From Euwallacea fornicatus (lineage: Eukaryota > Arthropoda > Insecta > Coleoptera > Curculionidae), in NCBI RefSeq assembly GCF_040115645.1, contig NC_089548.1:1736001-1800000 (forward strand): a DNA stretch of 64,000 nt. The letters run 5' to 3'. Below the pieces are notes generated by a model. That model did not search any database, was not told the origin of the DNA, and saw nothing but the letters and a program-made list of their open reading frames with translations. Positions 1-13,157 of the stretch are shown here, piece by piece. A program made the translations under genes and the position numbers. Positions within the stretch are counted from its first letter, which is position 1; every line of letters starts with the position of its first letter.

Positions 1-1032
1 ATAGCAACATAACATGAATCTTATAATTTCCATTAATATTTGTTTTGTTTTTTATATGTTTTCGTTTATAGAGCACAATTACATATCATCTGGAAATACA
101 TTATATCACCTTTACTCAGGTGTAAAAATCGTATTAAGCGCTTGACAGTATTAGAAATACTATCCAAGATCCAAGGAAATGACTAATTATTATTACTGCC
201 TAGTCACTGAACGTGATTTTATATACAGCGGAATTGTATTACAATGAAATTGTGAGGATTCTGCTGAAAGTAGTAACTACCAACTTCGAATAAGCAGAAA
301 AAACATTGGAATGATAGTATATTTGATTATGGAGTCAGTGAGAATAAAGGGTTTCCTTGAGGAACATACTTTTTGTTTTTGAAGGTGTGTTTGTGTACAA
401 AACATTAACGTCTGCCTTCAATGGGATCCTTTACAAATAATAATTTTGATTAAATTAATATAGTAGCGGGAATACTAATTACGGTAGCATTTCATGTCTG
501 TATATAATTAACCATCCAGGTGTTGTACATTATTTATTTTTATTATCAACGGTGACACTGGCCTAGCTCCTAAGCAATAAATAATCTTCCAGCGCACGTT
601 TCAGCCGTAACAACTATTTTTGGTTTGATTGATGGCTGAAAATGAAATTTTTCACAATAACAAAGGCAGCTAAAGAGCCCTTGTGATAGGACAAGAAAAA
701 TGCAACTTCGAAATTTTAATTTTCCGAGTTCTTTTAAATAACTGTCGTGTAAACAAAGAGACAGAACAAATGGGAACGAAAAGGAAATTTATTTGCAAGA
801 AATGCTAAAACACTTTACTGAAATATACCCTTAATATATGTTAATGCGATTTTTCTACCGCCTTAAAAATCAGCTTTTCTATTTAGTTGCTAATCTTTCG
901 AGATAAGCAATGTCAGTGTTCCTCTTTGAGCTTAAAAGAAGTACTAAGGGGATTTAAAGGTTTTTTGGTAAAAACCATTTTGACTTAACACTTGTTGTTA
1001 ACGTAATTTTTGGTTGAGAAAACTTGACTTAC

Positions 1033-2306
1033 CCGTAGTTGCTGAAAAATCTTACGAAACAATGCCCGAAGAAGTTCATGAAACTGTCATAGGACTTTGA
1101 AGTGAGTGTTGCTAGAGCTGAAGCTATATTACTCATGATGAAGTCTGGATACACCTGATGAGTGTTAAAGACTGTGTGCTTGCACTCTGCAAGCACCAGC
1201 GCTTTTTTCCATATTTCTTCTCCATATTCTTTCTGCAAAAAATAATTTTCATAAGCTGATAAATCCATACTCCATTGAATAAGCATTACACTAGAACATT
1301 TATTGTTCTAGTATGGTAATGTAAACCAGCAAAATAATCCTGTCTTATATGATCTTGTAAGAGAAGTCGGTCGTAAAAATATCCAAAGATAATTTATGAT
1401 TCATTACTTCCATTGAGGGAGGTAATTTACTTAATTAAGCTTCGTATTGAAGTGAGCGTCTTGCTTGTAAATGTACCTAATTTAGTTTTATTTCAATCGT
1501 AACAATAAAACGAGCTTTTCTGATGGTCAAAGGTACACGCTAATTTAATTAAAGTCGAAGGAAGGAAGTTCCAAATATAGTTTAGTCAAAAACAGAAGGC
1601 AATCACTCAATTCGTTTTCCATTCATTACTATTGACTTTCTGTTACGAATATCGAATAGGGTTAATATTTGCCCTACACCGAAAGGTATTTCCAGAAAAA
1701 TACTCCACATTCTGGAATCCATCTAATTTCTTTCAACTTGCAACATGTAGTACGTGAAAGCATGATTTTCTAACAAGAAAAAGTGCCGAAGCGAAATTCC
1801 CATGCAGGACCTTTCCTGAAACTCTGGAACAAAATTAATATAATTTATATCCCAGTGGTATGAAAATTCACAGGAATATATTTCATGAGGAAGTAGTTTC
1901 CCTCGTACATTGTCGGGCATCAAAGTGGGAGATGCGGCAATCCAACCAGCGAGGAAATAATTTTCGGGAAGTCAAAAGCTCCGAATAAAATAGAAGATAG
2001 AAATATGTGCGGTTTCTGTACTAAACTCATCTTGAAAGGAGGCGATATTGTTTGAACCTAAATCCGATTACTCACTATTTTTATGACCTACAATCTCGGA
2101 AAATTTAATTCAAATATCTACAGCAAAAATATTATTTTTCAGAAGCAACCATTAACAAAAAACGATTTATTTCTGTAATTTATTGCTGTTCATAACCAAA
2201 CTAAATAAATAAATATTTCTAAAAATAATAAAAAACATTCAACAAAAAAATGATCGTCTCTTACCTGGACAAAATACTGAACACTTTCCAATAGCATTCC
2301 ATACAT
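1033..2306 (-). CDS. Gyc-89D-like: Atypical soluble guanylate cyclase, Gyc-89D type, first two coding exons (partial gene)
   Basis: Exon 1 is 2306-2265 and begins MYGMLLESVQYFVQ, the canonical start of an H-NOX (heme NO/O2-binding) domain. Exon 2 is 1232-1033 (starts KEYGEEIW, contains FNTHQVYPD, ends FVRFFSNYG) and has a clean GTAAGT donor. Exon lengths of 42 and 200 nt are identical to those of the complete paralogue at 14602-20328, as are the intron phases (0, then 2). The next exon should carry the heme histidine and the Y-x-S-x-R motif. It is not found in 1-1032, so it either lies left of the window or is lost. In the paralogue the equivalent intron is only 49 bp. By family knowledge this would be a cytosolic gas-sensing cyclase subunit making cGMP. 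Whether the gene is intact cannot be judged here. Confidence 0.85.
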
Positions 2307-5300
2307 CGTAACCTGGAAGTCTTTACAGCAGTTGTTGCTCTGAAATGAATTATAGGATCGATGTGTTAAGTGTGTGGCTAAGAATTCATATTTGCTCTTT
2401 ATGTAAAATTTCGTGTAAAATCTGTGAATTTCATGTAAAGTTTAAATCTTAAAATTTTGGAAAAACTTTGATAAAAGAATAACTTGGTTGAAATCTAAAA
2501 ACTTCATTTAAACCTTTGGGTTTTACTAATTTCATTCTTAAATTTTACCATTAAATCAGTATACGACAACAGCGTAGTTCTACATCGCATCCAAAATAAT
2601 CGTGTGTTAAATAACGAAAACTAAAAATCTGTAAAATGTTGAGGTAACTGAGAGGAAAAAGAAATCCTTTCTATTCAGTTGAATTTAATGTATCAGGGTC
2701 AAGGTATTTGAAATTTCAAGAGAGGCGGGAGCACTAGATACGAAAATGTATTTTTTAGATGAAATACAATGTTGCTTTGGAGCACAAAAATTTCATCTAA
2801 ATTTCTATGTTACTAATTCGTTATTAAATTTGATAATACACCCAATTTCTGGCAATGCAGAAGATTCCTGTAATATTCAAGAAACCATGTGTCAAATAAC
2901 AAAAACTAAATATTTGTAAAAGTACTGTATAAACGCTTTGTAGCCATTAGAATACTGAATGTCTGGATCAGGGAATCCAGATACGAACATATGCTTGTTT
3001 TAATGGCGAAAGAGTGAAGGGTGGTACGATCGCCAACGTGAGGTTTTCAAGTATTGGGCCGCCTAAATTAGTACCAGTTGTTTGATGTATGGTGTTCGTG
3101 CCTGTGATTATTTATTCAATTGAATTTATCGTAAATCGTGGATAGAAAATATAGGACTGATTAAAAGTGTCTCTGAAAAACGTCGTAAAGACCGAGATTC
3201 AACGAAAAGAGCCAGGAAACATTGAACGTTACACCTCCTTCGATTTACAAACAAAACCAGAAAGGAAACTAGTTCCCAATTCTAAAATGTGTTTGTAGTT
3301 TGATAAGATATCCAAGTGTACCATCAAAGTTTTCCAATACTAGACTTCTTCTGATTCTTTGTGAACTTCAATTGTGAGATTTTCTTTCACCTCAACATAC
3401 CCAATTTTTAAAAGAAATTATAGCAAGTTATTATCAGACACAAATCTCATAAATGTGCAAATTCTGGTGCGCATATGATTCTATGTCAAATCTAGGACGT
3501 CCGATGACGTCATTGAATAATTCATGCAAAAGTTTCCAGATTTATCATCAATACCTTCAAGGCACTATAAAGTATATTGAAAAAAAGTTTACGAAAAATC
3601 GGAAATCAGTTCCCAAAGACCTTCTAATGGAACACACTATTCAGGAAATTACAGTCCCAAGGCATGAGGCAGCTAGTGCTAGATAATGGTCTATCCCCAA
3701 CTTGTAATGGAATTTAAGTTTAAAATGTTTAGCATTTATACAGAAATAGGTACAATGAAAGTAGCTAAATTAAGTTACAAAATTGACATTTGTGAAGCAA
3801 ATCTGCTTTGCAAAGGTTTCGTTTTTTGAAATTGCTTCTTTAAGATAGATATAGAATTAGATTGAGATATAAAACTCACAAAATAAAGTATATAATTAAG
3901 GAAATTAGGCGATTGAAATATAAGAACAGATTTTTTCAAATATGTCCTCTCCATTTGAAATAGATTCTTCATTTTTTTTTTATTTTATTTGAGAAAAAAG
4001 TCATTAATCCTTCATGCTTTATTTGGCGACTGTCTATGCTCAGTTTCGTTCTCTAACTATCTACAATAATAAATTGTAATTTATTGAATGACCACAAAGC
4101 AGATCCGCGTTCAAAATTTTCCAAGATCCAAGACTTTTTAGGTCGTGGGCCCCCGAGACTCACTGAAAGTACTTAAATCAAATCAAACCCAATTTTATCT
4201 TTCCGGGGTTTCTTACATCAAGATCTTAATAAATCGTGTACTTGTTCTTTTTGCAGATAATTTTAAAACTTTAAATTTTGCTTTCTGGAAAACCACTAAA
4301 AGACGAATACATCAATAAATGAATAATTGAGAAGAAGTCGATAATAGGTAACTTGTAGAAAGGTAGGGAAGTGAAACAAAAAAAGCCCATTTTGCAGGAT
4401 GTCTGAAACACAACTTAATATCGTGAAATTGAAGTGTCTATGAGCCAAAATAATGAGCTTTCGCACAGTTTATTGTAATTAACTTACTACATTTACATTT
4501 AAATAAGCTAAATTCTCATTGTGAGGCTCAAACAGAGACAATGCAAGAAACCCAAACTGATCTCTAAGAGGGCTGAACCGTAAGACCTCTTCTCAGTTTC
4601 CCCCATTGTTATTTAATTAAAAAATTACTATATTCTTTATCAACAACTAAGTACTTACCACATAATTCAAATAACTTTAAAATTTCAATTTTCGCGCCGA
4701 TTTTTTCGCGAGACTTTCTTTTACAAACTGCTAACTTCGACTGTTGCACAGGAGCGCCTCAACACTTATGCGACGCTAAACGCGACGCCTTCGCCAGGAA
4801 AAGATTTTTCGACAACGACCTCGAAATGGAAACGTGCGTGGAAAGTGGAAAAGCTGCGGCGTCAAAAGTGTAAGCATGAATAATCGAAAACTTGGAATAT
4901 GTATTCCAATTGGCAGACATGAACATTAGGTATGGATTTAGGAATGTACTTCTCCAGAAATTGATATTTTCATTCTTGTTTTGAGTTTGAGCTCCGGATA
5001 AGAAATTCTGTCCGATTTTACATATTCTCGATGAAGACAACATAGCAAACATGCCCTGATAGTTTTTAATAAATGTGTATTTTCGGTATTTTTTAAAGAT
5101 ATACAGAGTAAACAAACATCGATGTTTATATCGGAAATCTCGGCACGGGTAGGGGATAGAGAATAACATCTTTTTATGCCTTTTTTGGGGACAATGTTAG
5201 TGCTGGGATTACAAATTTTCAACAGTTGTATGTTGTTAAACTAGAAACAACAGTTAGATTTTACCCATTTTCGATAAACACACATAACCGTTGAAAGAAG

Positions 5301-6837
5301 CATAATGATTTATAGTCCTAGAAAAATCTCCGTTAGAGTTCTCGTGATTCTTTGATTCCGTCTTCGGAATTCTTTGAATACTTGACTTATAAATGTTCAA
5401 TTCCATATTTGTTTGTCTTATTGAATTTCACAAATTTTTGTTCCGGTATTATAACGCTGCCACTGTATTATTTTCGTTTCGAACTCTTCGTTGTATTGCT
5501 TTCACTCTTAGATTATAAAAGCGTGTTCAGTTTCCCTTCAAACCGTTTCTAGAGTTGCAAACATTTTTGAATCTAGAATTTGCAGTTCAAAATTGTCTTG
5601 TTCTGTATAAACAGCTCTTCTAGAATTTTTAATTGCTACACGATTAATTATTAACATTTCTACTTTTTCCGAATGAAAATACATTTTTAACTTTTCTTCT
5701 CTATCCAACTATCTACGTTCTAACACGTTCTAACATGTTTAATAACAATTTAAAATAATTAAAAATTGATTCTCACAAACTAGAAACAAGAATAAATTAA
5801 CATATTATAAACCAATTTAAATTTTGGACAAAAGTCACCACTAATGACATCACAGCCGTCTAGTATATACCTGATGAAACTAGATACAACTTCAGCTTTT
5901 CACAAATAAAAAAATACTGAGTCTCTTGATATAGATTTGAGTCAAAAAACCTCGATAGTTGTTCACGATTGAACAGGTTCTGGTAATTATTTCGTAGTAG
6001 AGAAAAATTCTCAATTCTTAAATCAATAACTGCAAGTTAATTGGTCTGGATCCAGAAAATGACAAAAAAGTACCATGATGAAGGAATAGAGAACACTCTG
6101 GATATGAGTTAGCTTAGAATAGCCACTATTAAATGTTACAGTACATGCCTCGAATATAGATAGATAAACTATGGACTATAGAAAAATTAAGTTTAAACAA
6201 ACTATCTAAGAATCTTAGTTAAATTACTCAGAAATTTGTCACAGAATTACATTCAACTGCCATATTATTCAGCACCAGTCCAATCCAATTCAAAAGGGCA
6301 GTGTTGTTTTCGTTCGTTCAAATCACGAAATGAAATGATATTAGTTGTTCAATTAATTCACAATGTAGATTAATATTATTTATTAATTATTAGTTATTAA
6401 AAATAATGGATCTAAATAAAAGATTTCTTAATCACTCTAAGGTATACTTTAAAATAATTAGTTAGTGTGGTAAAGTATTGTGAACGACCGGTACTTTTCA
6501 AAACTTATCGGTAAGATAGCGGGAAGGACCATTTGTTGGTACCGAAATCTGGAGTTAGTTATTGTAAAAACACGTAAGATTAACATCTGTTCTTGAGTGG
6601 AATTTGCAAAAACCATCTGAATAGATCAATAAGTGTGGTCAATCAATAGTGGGTTCCTTTGGAAATTATGTGACGGTCGGAGAACACCTATCTTTACGGA
6701 TTTTAACAAATTGTGATATTGTAGGAATAACAATCCCTACTAATAAAATTTTTGTCGAAAAGCTATTAATGAATCAAAACATGATCAGTGCATAGATAAA
6801 GCATGTAATAGGCAGCTTAATCGAAATGACCCCATTA
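2307..6837. other. Intergenic DNA, no recognisable gene
   Basis: AT-rich sequence between the cyclase start and a lipase scrap. Open frames occur at 3453-3686 (+), 4759-5169 (-) and 5352-5552 (+). None has a recognisable domain, and the longest (136 aa) has the composition expected of translated noncoding AT-rich DNA. The 4740-4880 patch is locally more GC-rich but shows no family signature. Upstream regulatory DNA of the left cyclase probably lies here. Confidence 0.5.
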
Positions 6838-6948
6838 CAGTAAAGTGGCATCATTCGAACAAAGGGATTTTCGGTTACTTCGGACCTATTGGAAAACAAG
6901 ATTTTTTATTAATCTCGGAGGTCCTGTTCAGAAGCAGTGTATCTCAAA
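6838..6948 (+). pseudogene. Lipase pseudogene fragment (equivalent of lipase exon 4)
   Basis: Translated on the plus strand this reads HHSNKGIFGYFGPIGKQDF, then after a one-base deletion in a T run INLGGPVQKQC. It matches the YHTNKGILGFLKPVGSQDF...NNGGPIQPFC stretch of the intact lipase about 5.9 kb downstream. The frameshift and the absence of recognisable neighbouring exons (no GHSLG exon upstream, no CSHG exon downstream) indicate a dead copy rather than a gene. It shows that the lipase locus was once at least duplicated. Confidence 0.7.
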
Positions 6949-8429
6949 GAAAAACAATGTTCAGATAGGTAAGTGTGACTGACTGAATCCAAATCATCAA
7001 AACGTCTCTACAGGAAAACTTATATTATATTTTAGTTTTATTTCCATTTTCATTTTTTAGTTATATATAACCACTATTTGTTATATATAATCTTCATAGA
7101 GTTTGTAGGGACTACTAAATATGTATCCAGAAGATACGCTACAGATGCTTCTTATTTGCTACAAGCGAGTTCGAAAAATGAAGCAGTTATGGATGAAAAC
7201 ATCAGTGATACAAGTTTAGAGGGAAAGTTTTATGAAGATGCTTGTGACTTCGTCATTAAATCTCCTTATTCATCCTTTCTTTGGGTACATATCTGTAAGT
7301 ATGCTGATTAAGCACAGTTACGTCCAAATGCGAAAATATACATAAAGGTGAAATCTGGGAAGAAACTTGTTTTAGCATGCAAATCTGATATGTATGTATA
7401 AGCACCCTACATCATCTGTATAAATAGCAATCTGTAGTGATTTCTGCCTTTTCTTATTCATGCCAACGAGGACATGTATAGTATTTAGAAGTACCTAAGT
7501 CTGTTTAGATTCTCTATCGAGTTTTCGCTTGAATCTATTTCCATTTATTAGAGGAACAATCAAGTCTTTAGCTACAATCAGTCATAAACCCGAAGCATTC
7601 CCAGAAAATGGAGTTTGCAAATCAAATTTCTCTCTTAAAAGCAAAACAGAGTAACTTCCCTTAAAAGTTTTATAAAGTAGGAATTTCTGGAAACCAAGAT
7701 TATCTTACTTGAAATCTAGTAAATTTTCATAAACGCTTCGATGTTTGAGAAATCTCTAACAGAGTGAATTTTGTCACCATCCAACAAAAACAACGGAAAA
7801 TGAGGCTTTCAATACTAATAATATCTTTAAGCATTCCAGATCCAAAAAAGTAAGATTTCAAAATCTTTATTCCGCGGTTTGCGTTTTTTTTTTTTAAGTG
7901 AAAGAGGATACTCTAAACCAACTTAAAATAAGTTAATAAATGTTAACACACGAATAATTAAAACACGTTTACTTAATTATTTTGTGTTTTTGGAAAAAAA
8001 GTGTTGTACTATTTTTTTTTGTCATTTTAACACGTAACACTCTTGATTTTGATGGAATTAAAGGGTCATAATGATATTTGAGTTTAAAAGGGGCATACCG
8101 TAACGACCTTTCGAATCGTACGCGATATGCGAAAAAATTATCAGAAAAAATACTAATTTTTTTTAATTAAAAGCTGTAAAAGTATTAAAGAATTCTGCAA
8201 ATAATTGCACTATAAGCCTGAATAATAAAAACACTGATATTAAAATAATGTTTAAATCAAAATAGTTAACAAATCATTCTCTAATTCCCAGAATTTGCTT
8301 TTGTACATATTGTTAAGGGTGTTCCTTCGATAAATGAAACACGACAAAGACAATTTGTTTTATGTAAAAATGGACTGTATTAACTATGCACTTATCTCGA
8401 AAGAATGTAAGAATCTTGGTCTAAGTAAC
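6949..8429. other. Noncoding interval with one unassigned open frame
   Basis: The plus-strand frame 7078-7311 (77 codons, including YATDASYLLQASSKNEAV and FYEDACDFVIKSP) has a protein-like composition and is preceded by a pyrimidine-rich TTTTTTAG acceptor-like site. I cannot match it to a family or join it to other exons. The remainder is AT-rich with homopolymer runs and no other coding signal. Confidence 0.35.
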
Positions 8430-8880
8430 GAAGAATAGGGAGAATGCTTATTGGGCGGGTACACGATATGATGCGGATCACATCCTGTCACCGACGTAGC
8501 TTTCACCCGACCAGACCACAGGAAGAGCAGAAAAAGAGAGCGAAAATTGCTCCGATTATCCCTTAAGTACTAACCCCGAAGAATTCCAACCAGGGGCGCA
8601 CCACCACCAAGAACCATTATAAGCTATGGCTACAACGAATCCCATAACTCGTGGCCATCTGGGGAATATCTATACTAATCGCTTTTCTGGGAATATTGCG
8701 GGTCCAACAAATTGACCATCAAAGCAATAGTCCCTATAGAGAAAGCTTCTTCGACTAGTAGCACATTCCCCAACCAAAGCGTATCCTTAGCTTTGGCCTG
8801 ATGGGCCATGTGGTCTGGCACCCAGATGGTATTCTCCGAATAAGTATCGCAGTACATAGGCGTAACTCAAGGGAGTAAAT
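8430..8880. other. GC-richer island of unknown origin, possible retroelement remnant
   Basis: About 450 bp is clearly richer in G+C than the flanks. It contains a clean 60-codon minus-strand frame (8857-8675, with ENTIWVPDHMAHQAKAKD). There is no domain match I can name. The abrupt composition change suggests a decayed insertion such as an LTR or leader region, but no terminal repeats or reverse-transcriptase motifs were found to support that. Confidence 0.25.
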
Positions 8881-10257
8881 GACAGTATGCAATAAACCTA
8901 ACATTAACAACAATAAAAAAGAAATAGAAAACAAAAAACCAATAACTTAGAGTCCCTAACACACATGCAAAAATTATATCTCTCACTAACAAAAACTTTC
9001 ATACGTTAATCAAAATTTTCCCTAATTTAAAATCATCTACCACATACCTGCAGATATTAAGAAGATAAAGCAAAGTCTATTTTCTCGTTGAAAATACAAT
9101 CCTATTTCGAATATAATAATATAAAATTAGTCGCTAATTTCAGTTCAGCCTTTGGACCGCTTAGAACGCAAAAATAATAAAAGAAAGACAGGCCCAAATC
9201 GTCACGGAATTACGTTTTTGACAATCGCTAAATCGTTAAATTTATTTTTCACTAGTTAATATGCTTTTCATCTAATCTGAAAAATAAAAACAAATGTTTT
9301 TAACGAACACTTTTGAATTTTTTTTCGGTAAATTGTTTTCCATATGTTTAACTTTCAAATATTTGCCGATATTAACTTCCCCTAATATTTACTTTTTTTG
9401 ATAAGTGAAAATGATCAATACACGTATTCGAAAATAAAAAAAAAAAGTTGGCGAAAAATCAGCTATTCATGTCTAGAATTAATAACAATGAATCCAAAAT
9501 ACTTAAATTACGTCGAGATAAGTTTTCTTTTGTAGTAGTGACAGTAGTAATTAATATGTATATGTGCAACAACACAGATAATAATGAATATAACATGTGC
9601 CTAGTTATGTATGTATACCGGGTGACCACACCATGCGGTGCATCTTGCTGCTATTTTGCTATTTAATATAAAAACTTGAATCTTGAACCAGTTATATAAA
9701 ACAACATTACCAATTCTTCTGAAAGATTCTTCTATCGGTTATACTGAAAGTGACCCCAATTTTTTATTTTTGAATGTAACATTTTATATTTTTTGACATT
9801 TTTGATTCAGCAGATTATTTTACCTACGAACGATGGGACCGTTTTGAAAGCTTTTGAAATAAATTAAGTACTTTTAACATATGCATTTAATAACGGAGCG
9901 GTTTTGTCATAAAGCGCTTTTTTGGTTATTGTTGGGCAAAAAATATAAATTTGATTTTTTTGCTTATTGACTTATGTAAAATCTCAACACTCATGTATAC
10001 ATTTTAACGCCAGGAAAATTCGGTAAAAAATTAACACAACAGCCTAAAATTATATAATTTTTAAATTAAACAAAAAACTTATTTCTATTAAAAATTTACA
10101 AAATGATCTGCTAAACGCAAAACTTTCCAAAAATACAGGTTGTTCCACTTAAAAATTAAAAGATTGTCTTGTATAAAAGGCTCAATGCAAATTTGTATAC
10201 GAATAGCCACAAAGTGATACATTTTGCTTTCTTTCTGTTGTTTCCCGGTATGTCGTA
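8881..10257. other. AT-rich intergenic DNA
   Basis: No gene is visible. Two lone motifs resembling foldback-element ends occur at about 9618 (TACCGGGTGACC) and 10133 (TACAGGTTGTTCC). No matching inverted partner was found, so they are not called as elements. Confidence 0.4.
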
Positions 10258-10863
10258 TACAGGGTGTTTCCTAACTACGTGTAAAAAATTTAAAGGCGTA
10301 ATCCTCGACTGATTTTGAGTCAAAAATGTCTAATAAACATATGTCCGCAAATGCCTTGTTTCCAAGATACAGGGTGTTGACTGAAAGACGTTGAAAGAGG
10401 TTTTTAAAGGTTTGGTGGTTGGGAGCTTGGTGGTTTGGAAACCTTTCTATTTAATGCGCCTCGCTGCCAAACACTTACCATCAGCAAGGCCGTAAACAAA
10501 AACCATATTGGCCATTTCTTGATTAGTGTAATTAGGCATTTGAAAAATTTTCAAAACTGAGGTTTAATCTGATTTTTGGGACACAGAACTAAATTCTTTC
10601 ACTTTAGAGAGTAAAACACCAAAATAACACTGACTATCTTGTTTATAGTAGTGGAAGTAGCAAAAAAACTAAAAATAAACAAGTTAGTAAATACCACCAA
10701 ACCTTTAGAAACCTTTAAAACCTTTTTTAACGTCTTTCAGTCAACACCCTGTATCTTGGAAACAAGGCATTTGCGGACATATGTTTATTAGACATTTTTG
10801 ACTCAAAATCAGTCGAGGATTACGCCTTTAAATTTTTTACACGTAGTTAGGAAACACCCTGTA
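10258..10863. mobile_element. Foldback DNA element with near-identical inverted arms of about 150 bp
   Basis: The element starts TACAGGGTGTTTCC and ends GGAAACACCCTGTA and is flanked on both sides by TA, as expected for a TA target duplication. The left arm (10258 to about 10410) and right arm (about 10710 to 10863) are almost perfect reverse complements. A second TACAGGGTGTTGA motif lies exactly 110 bp inside each end (10368 on the left). The centre has no coding capacity. This is a non-autonomous element, and its arm identity suggests it is young. Confidence 0.9.
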
Positions 10864-11184
10864 TATTAACGAAATCATTGGAATTTCAAAAGTTGAGAAT
10901 TTAACACCCTGAATTTTTTCATTTATACATAAATTTACCATTGGTGTTTTTGTTTGTTTACAACTGTAGCTATTGGTACCAACTAGGGCAATTTTGTCAA
11001 GTAAAATCCTATAAAAAGTAATCATTAACTTTTAGATAATGAAGGCTGTTATTTAACCATGTTGTTAGTAAACTTGTATAAACTGTATTTTAAATTGTTT
11101 TTAGCTATGGGAAAGAATATAAATATGGTGACAAACATTTATGTCAATTTATTTCATAGAAATGTTCAAAAATATTAACTTACC

Positions 11185-13070
11185 ATGAAAGGCAGAAAAG
11201 TTTTATTAACCGCTTTGAATGCAGTCATTTTTATATACTTTGGTAAGTGCCAGTTTCTAATATTAATTAGAGCAACCGAAATGTAAAATCTTTAGGATTA
11301 AACTATCATTTTTAAGTCTCATAAATTTTTGCTCTTGTTGAATAATTTTTTAACGCAATTATTACTTTCGCTTTTACAAGTCTTAATTAAAATAATCATT
11401 CTTTAAAATTTGCAAGAGAAGTTGTATATATGGATTAGTTAGGATTATTCATTTTTCTTTTCAATTTAACATATCATGACATCATATAGAATGATTTATA
11501 TTAGTACACATTTTACGGTTTCCTTTGTATATAACCAAAAGTTCATATTCAAATTAATTCGGATTATTTATAACACACTATTAAGTAGTTTTTTCAGAGT
11601 TTTTGAAAGTTTAGGAACCCTCCGACAGACATCAGTTTAAAAAACTTAAGTTGCCTGAGTATGTAATAGCAGATCAGTTCGGCTGACTAACGATTCCACA
11701 ATTGTTTTAGAACTTTTCACGATTTAAAAAATTTCCGACACAAATAGTTTCCATTTTTTTATTATCAATTTTTAGAAAACCTGCACACTTTCTCTTGCAG
11801 CATTGTAGCAGCAGCAGAGTTTACTATTATATTTGATCACTTTGGTTTGTCTAACATACATTTATTTCACTGCTATTGTGGCTTAGGACTTCTTAATAAA
11901 TTTGGTATTTGGCCAACATTTTTCTTTCAGCTTCTGCTGCCGACTCGAATCTTATATCACCATTCAGCTACCTACCTGAACTTCTCAATGTTACTATAGA
12001 AGAAATCAAAAACATTGTAGACCAACTCAAATTTCGCACAGATGTATCTGCACACGATCTATCAATAATCCAATATTTGCCTAATGGCACAACGATACCT
12101 TTCATCTTATCAGACTTAATATCTGGTTCCAATACAGTGGATCTGGATATTAATGAATTAACATTTATCATTCATGGATATTTAAATACAGGTATGTAGA
12201 ACGGATCTGACTCATAGAGTTTTGCAACCTAATTATATTTCAGGACAAGCCGTATGGATTGAAGATATGGTAAAAGCCTACCACACAGTTAACATCACCA
12301 ATACTTTTGCTGTTGATTGGGCTAAAACAGCAAAAAGAAATTATATTGCTTCAGCTAACGCAACCAAAAACGTGGGAGAATTAGTCGGAAAATGGTTATT
12401 TGATTTCCAAGCGACTAAAAATTTTAGTTTCGATCAAGTTCATTTAGTCGGACACTCTTTGGGAGCTCATGTGGCTGGATTTATTGCGAAAACAATTTGT
12501 AATAAAACAGGAGGAACTAAATTGGGAAGAATATCCGGTAAGTTTGCGTGGTAAATAAAATTTTGGTAATTATCTAAATTTCGAACAGGACTGGATGTGG
12601 CTGCCCCTTTATTTGAATATCCAATAAAAGCTGATGATTCCAACAGGCTCAGTGATACAGATGCTGATTTAGTGGAAGCTTACCACACAAATAAAGGGAT
12701 TCTGGGATTTTTAAAACCAGTAGGAAGCCAGGATTTTTATATAAACAATGGGGGTCCAATTCAGCCATTTTGTAACAATATCAACGTTATCGACGCATGT
12801 ACATTTTTAAATCCAGCATTGGAGGCATGAAAAAACACTTGACTTTTAGTTAACTGCAGTCATGGATTCTCTCATAAATTCTTTACCAAAAGCATTGAAA
12901 ACAATATGTATACTGCAAGAGCGTGTGAATATGGCATTGGGTTGTTTAATCGCCTTTCTTGCTCAAATAACCAAATAGTTATAATGGGGCAAAATAATAA
13001 TGGAACAGATATACCAGGCGTATTCTATGGTAACACTGATAACTCTGGAAATCCTCGTGCAATTGAATAA
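11185..13070 (+). CDS. Secreted lipase, pancreatic-lipase/phospholipase A1 family, insect type
   Basis: Five exons (11185-11242, 11931-12191, 12244-12537, 12589-12798, 12850-13070) give 347 aa with GT-AG introns and consistent phases; the last intron is 51 bp. The N-terminus MKGRKVLLTALNAVIFIYFA is a typical signal peptide, so the protein is likely secreted. The alpha/beta-hydrolase triad is complete: Ser178 in GHSLGAH, Asp207 in GLDVAAP (the usual P after GLD is V) and His279 in CSHGF. The HGYLNTG and VDWAK motifs of the family are present. Family members hydrolyse acylglycerols or phospholipids; which substrate applies is unknown. The C-terminus ends shortly after an IMGQNNNGTD stretch, with no PLAT domain, as in insect neutral lipases. 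Two broken copies flank it. AATAAA occurs at 13152-13157. Confidence 0.88.
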
Positions 13071-13151
13071 AATTTGAATGGACCACGAAATGAAAAGTAA
13101 ATTGCAAGTATGATTAGTTACAAAGTAGCACAAGTAATGAAAAACAAAATT

Positions 13152-13157
13152 AATAAA
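13152..13157 (+). terminator. Probable polyadenylation signal of the lipase gene
   Basis: A canonical AATAAA lies 82 bp after the lipase stop codon. Another AATAAA overlaps the stop codon itself (13066-13071) and could be used instead. Confidence 0.45.

Noticed and set aside
1723..1923. Minus-strand 66-codon frame between cyclase exons 1 and 2, considered as an extra exon
   Set aside because: The paralogue has no exon here, exon 1 and exon 2 join in phase without it, and the sequence has no cyclase similarity.
4759..5169. 136-codon minus-strand frame, among the longest in the left part
   Set aside because: Composition is that of translated AT-rich noncoding DNA and no family motif is visible.
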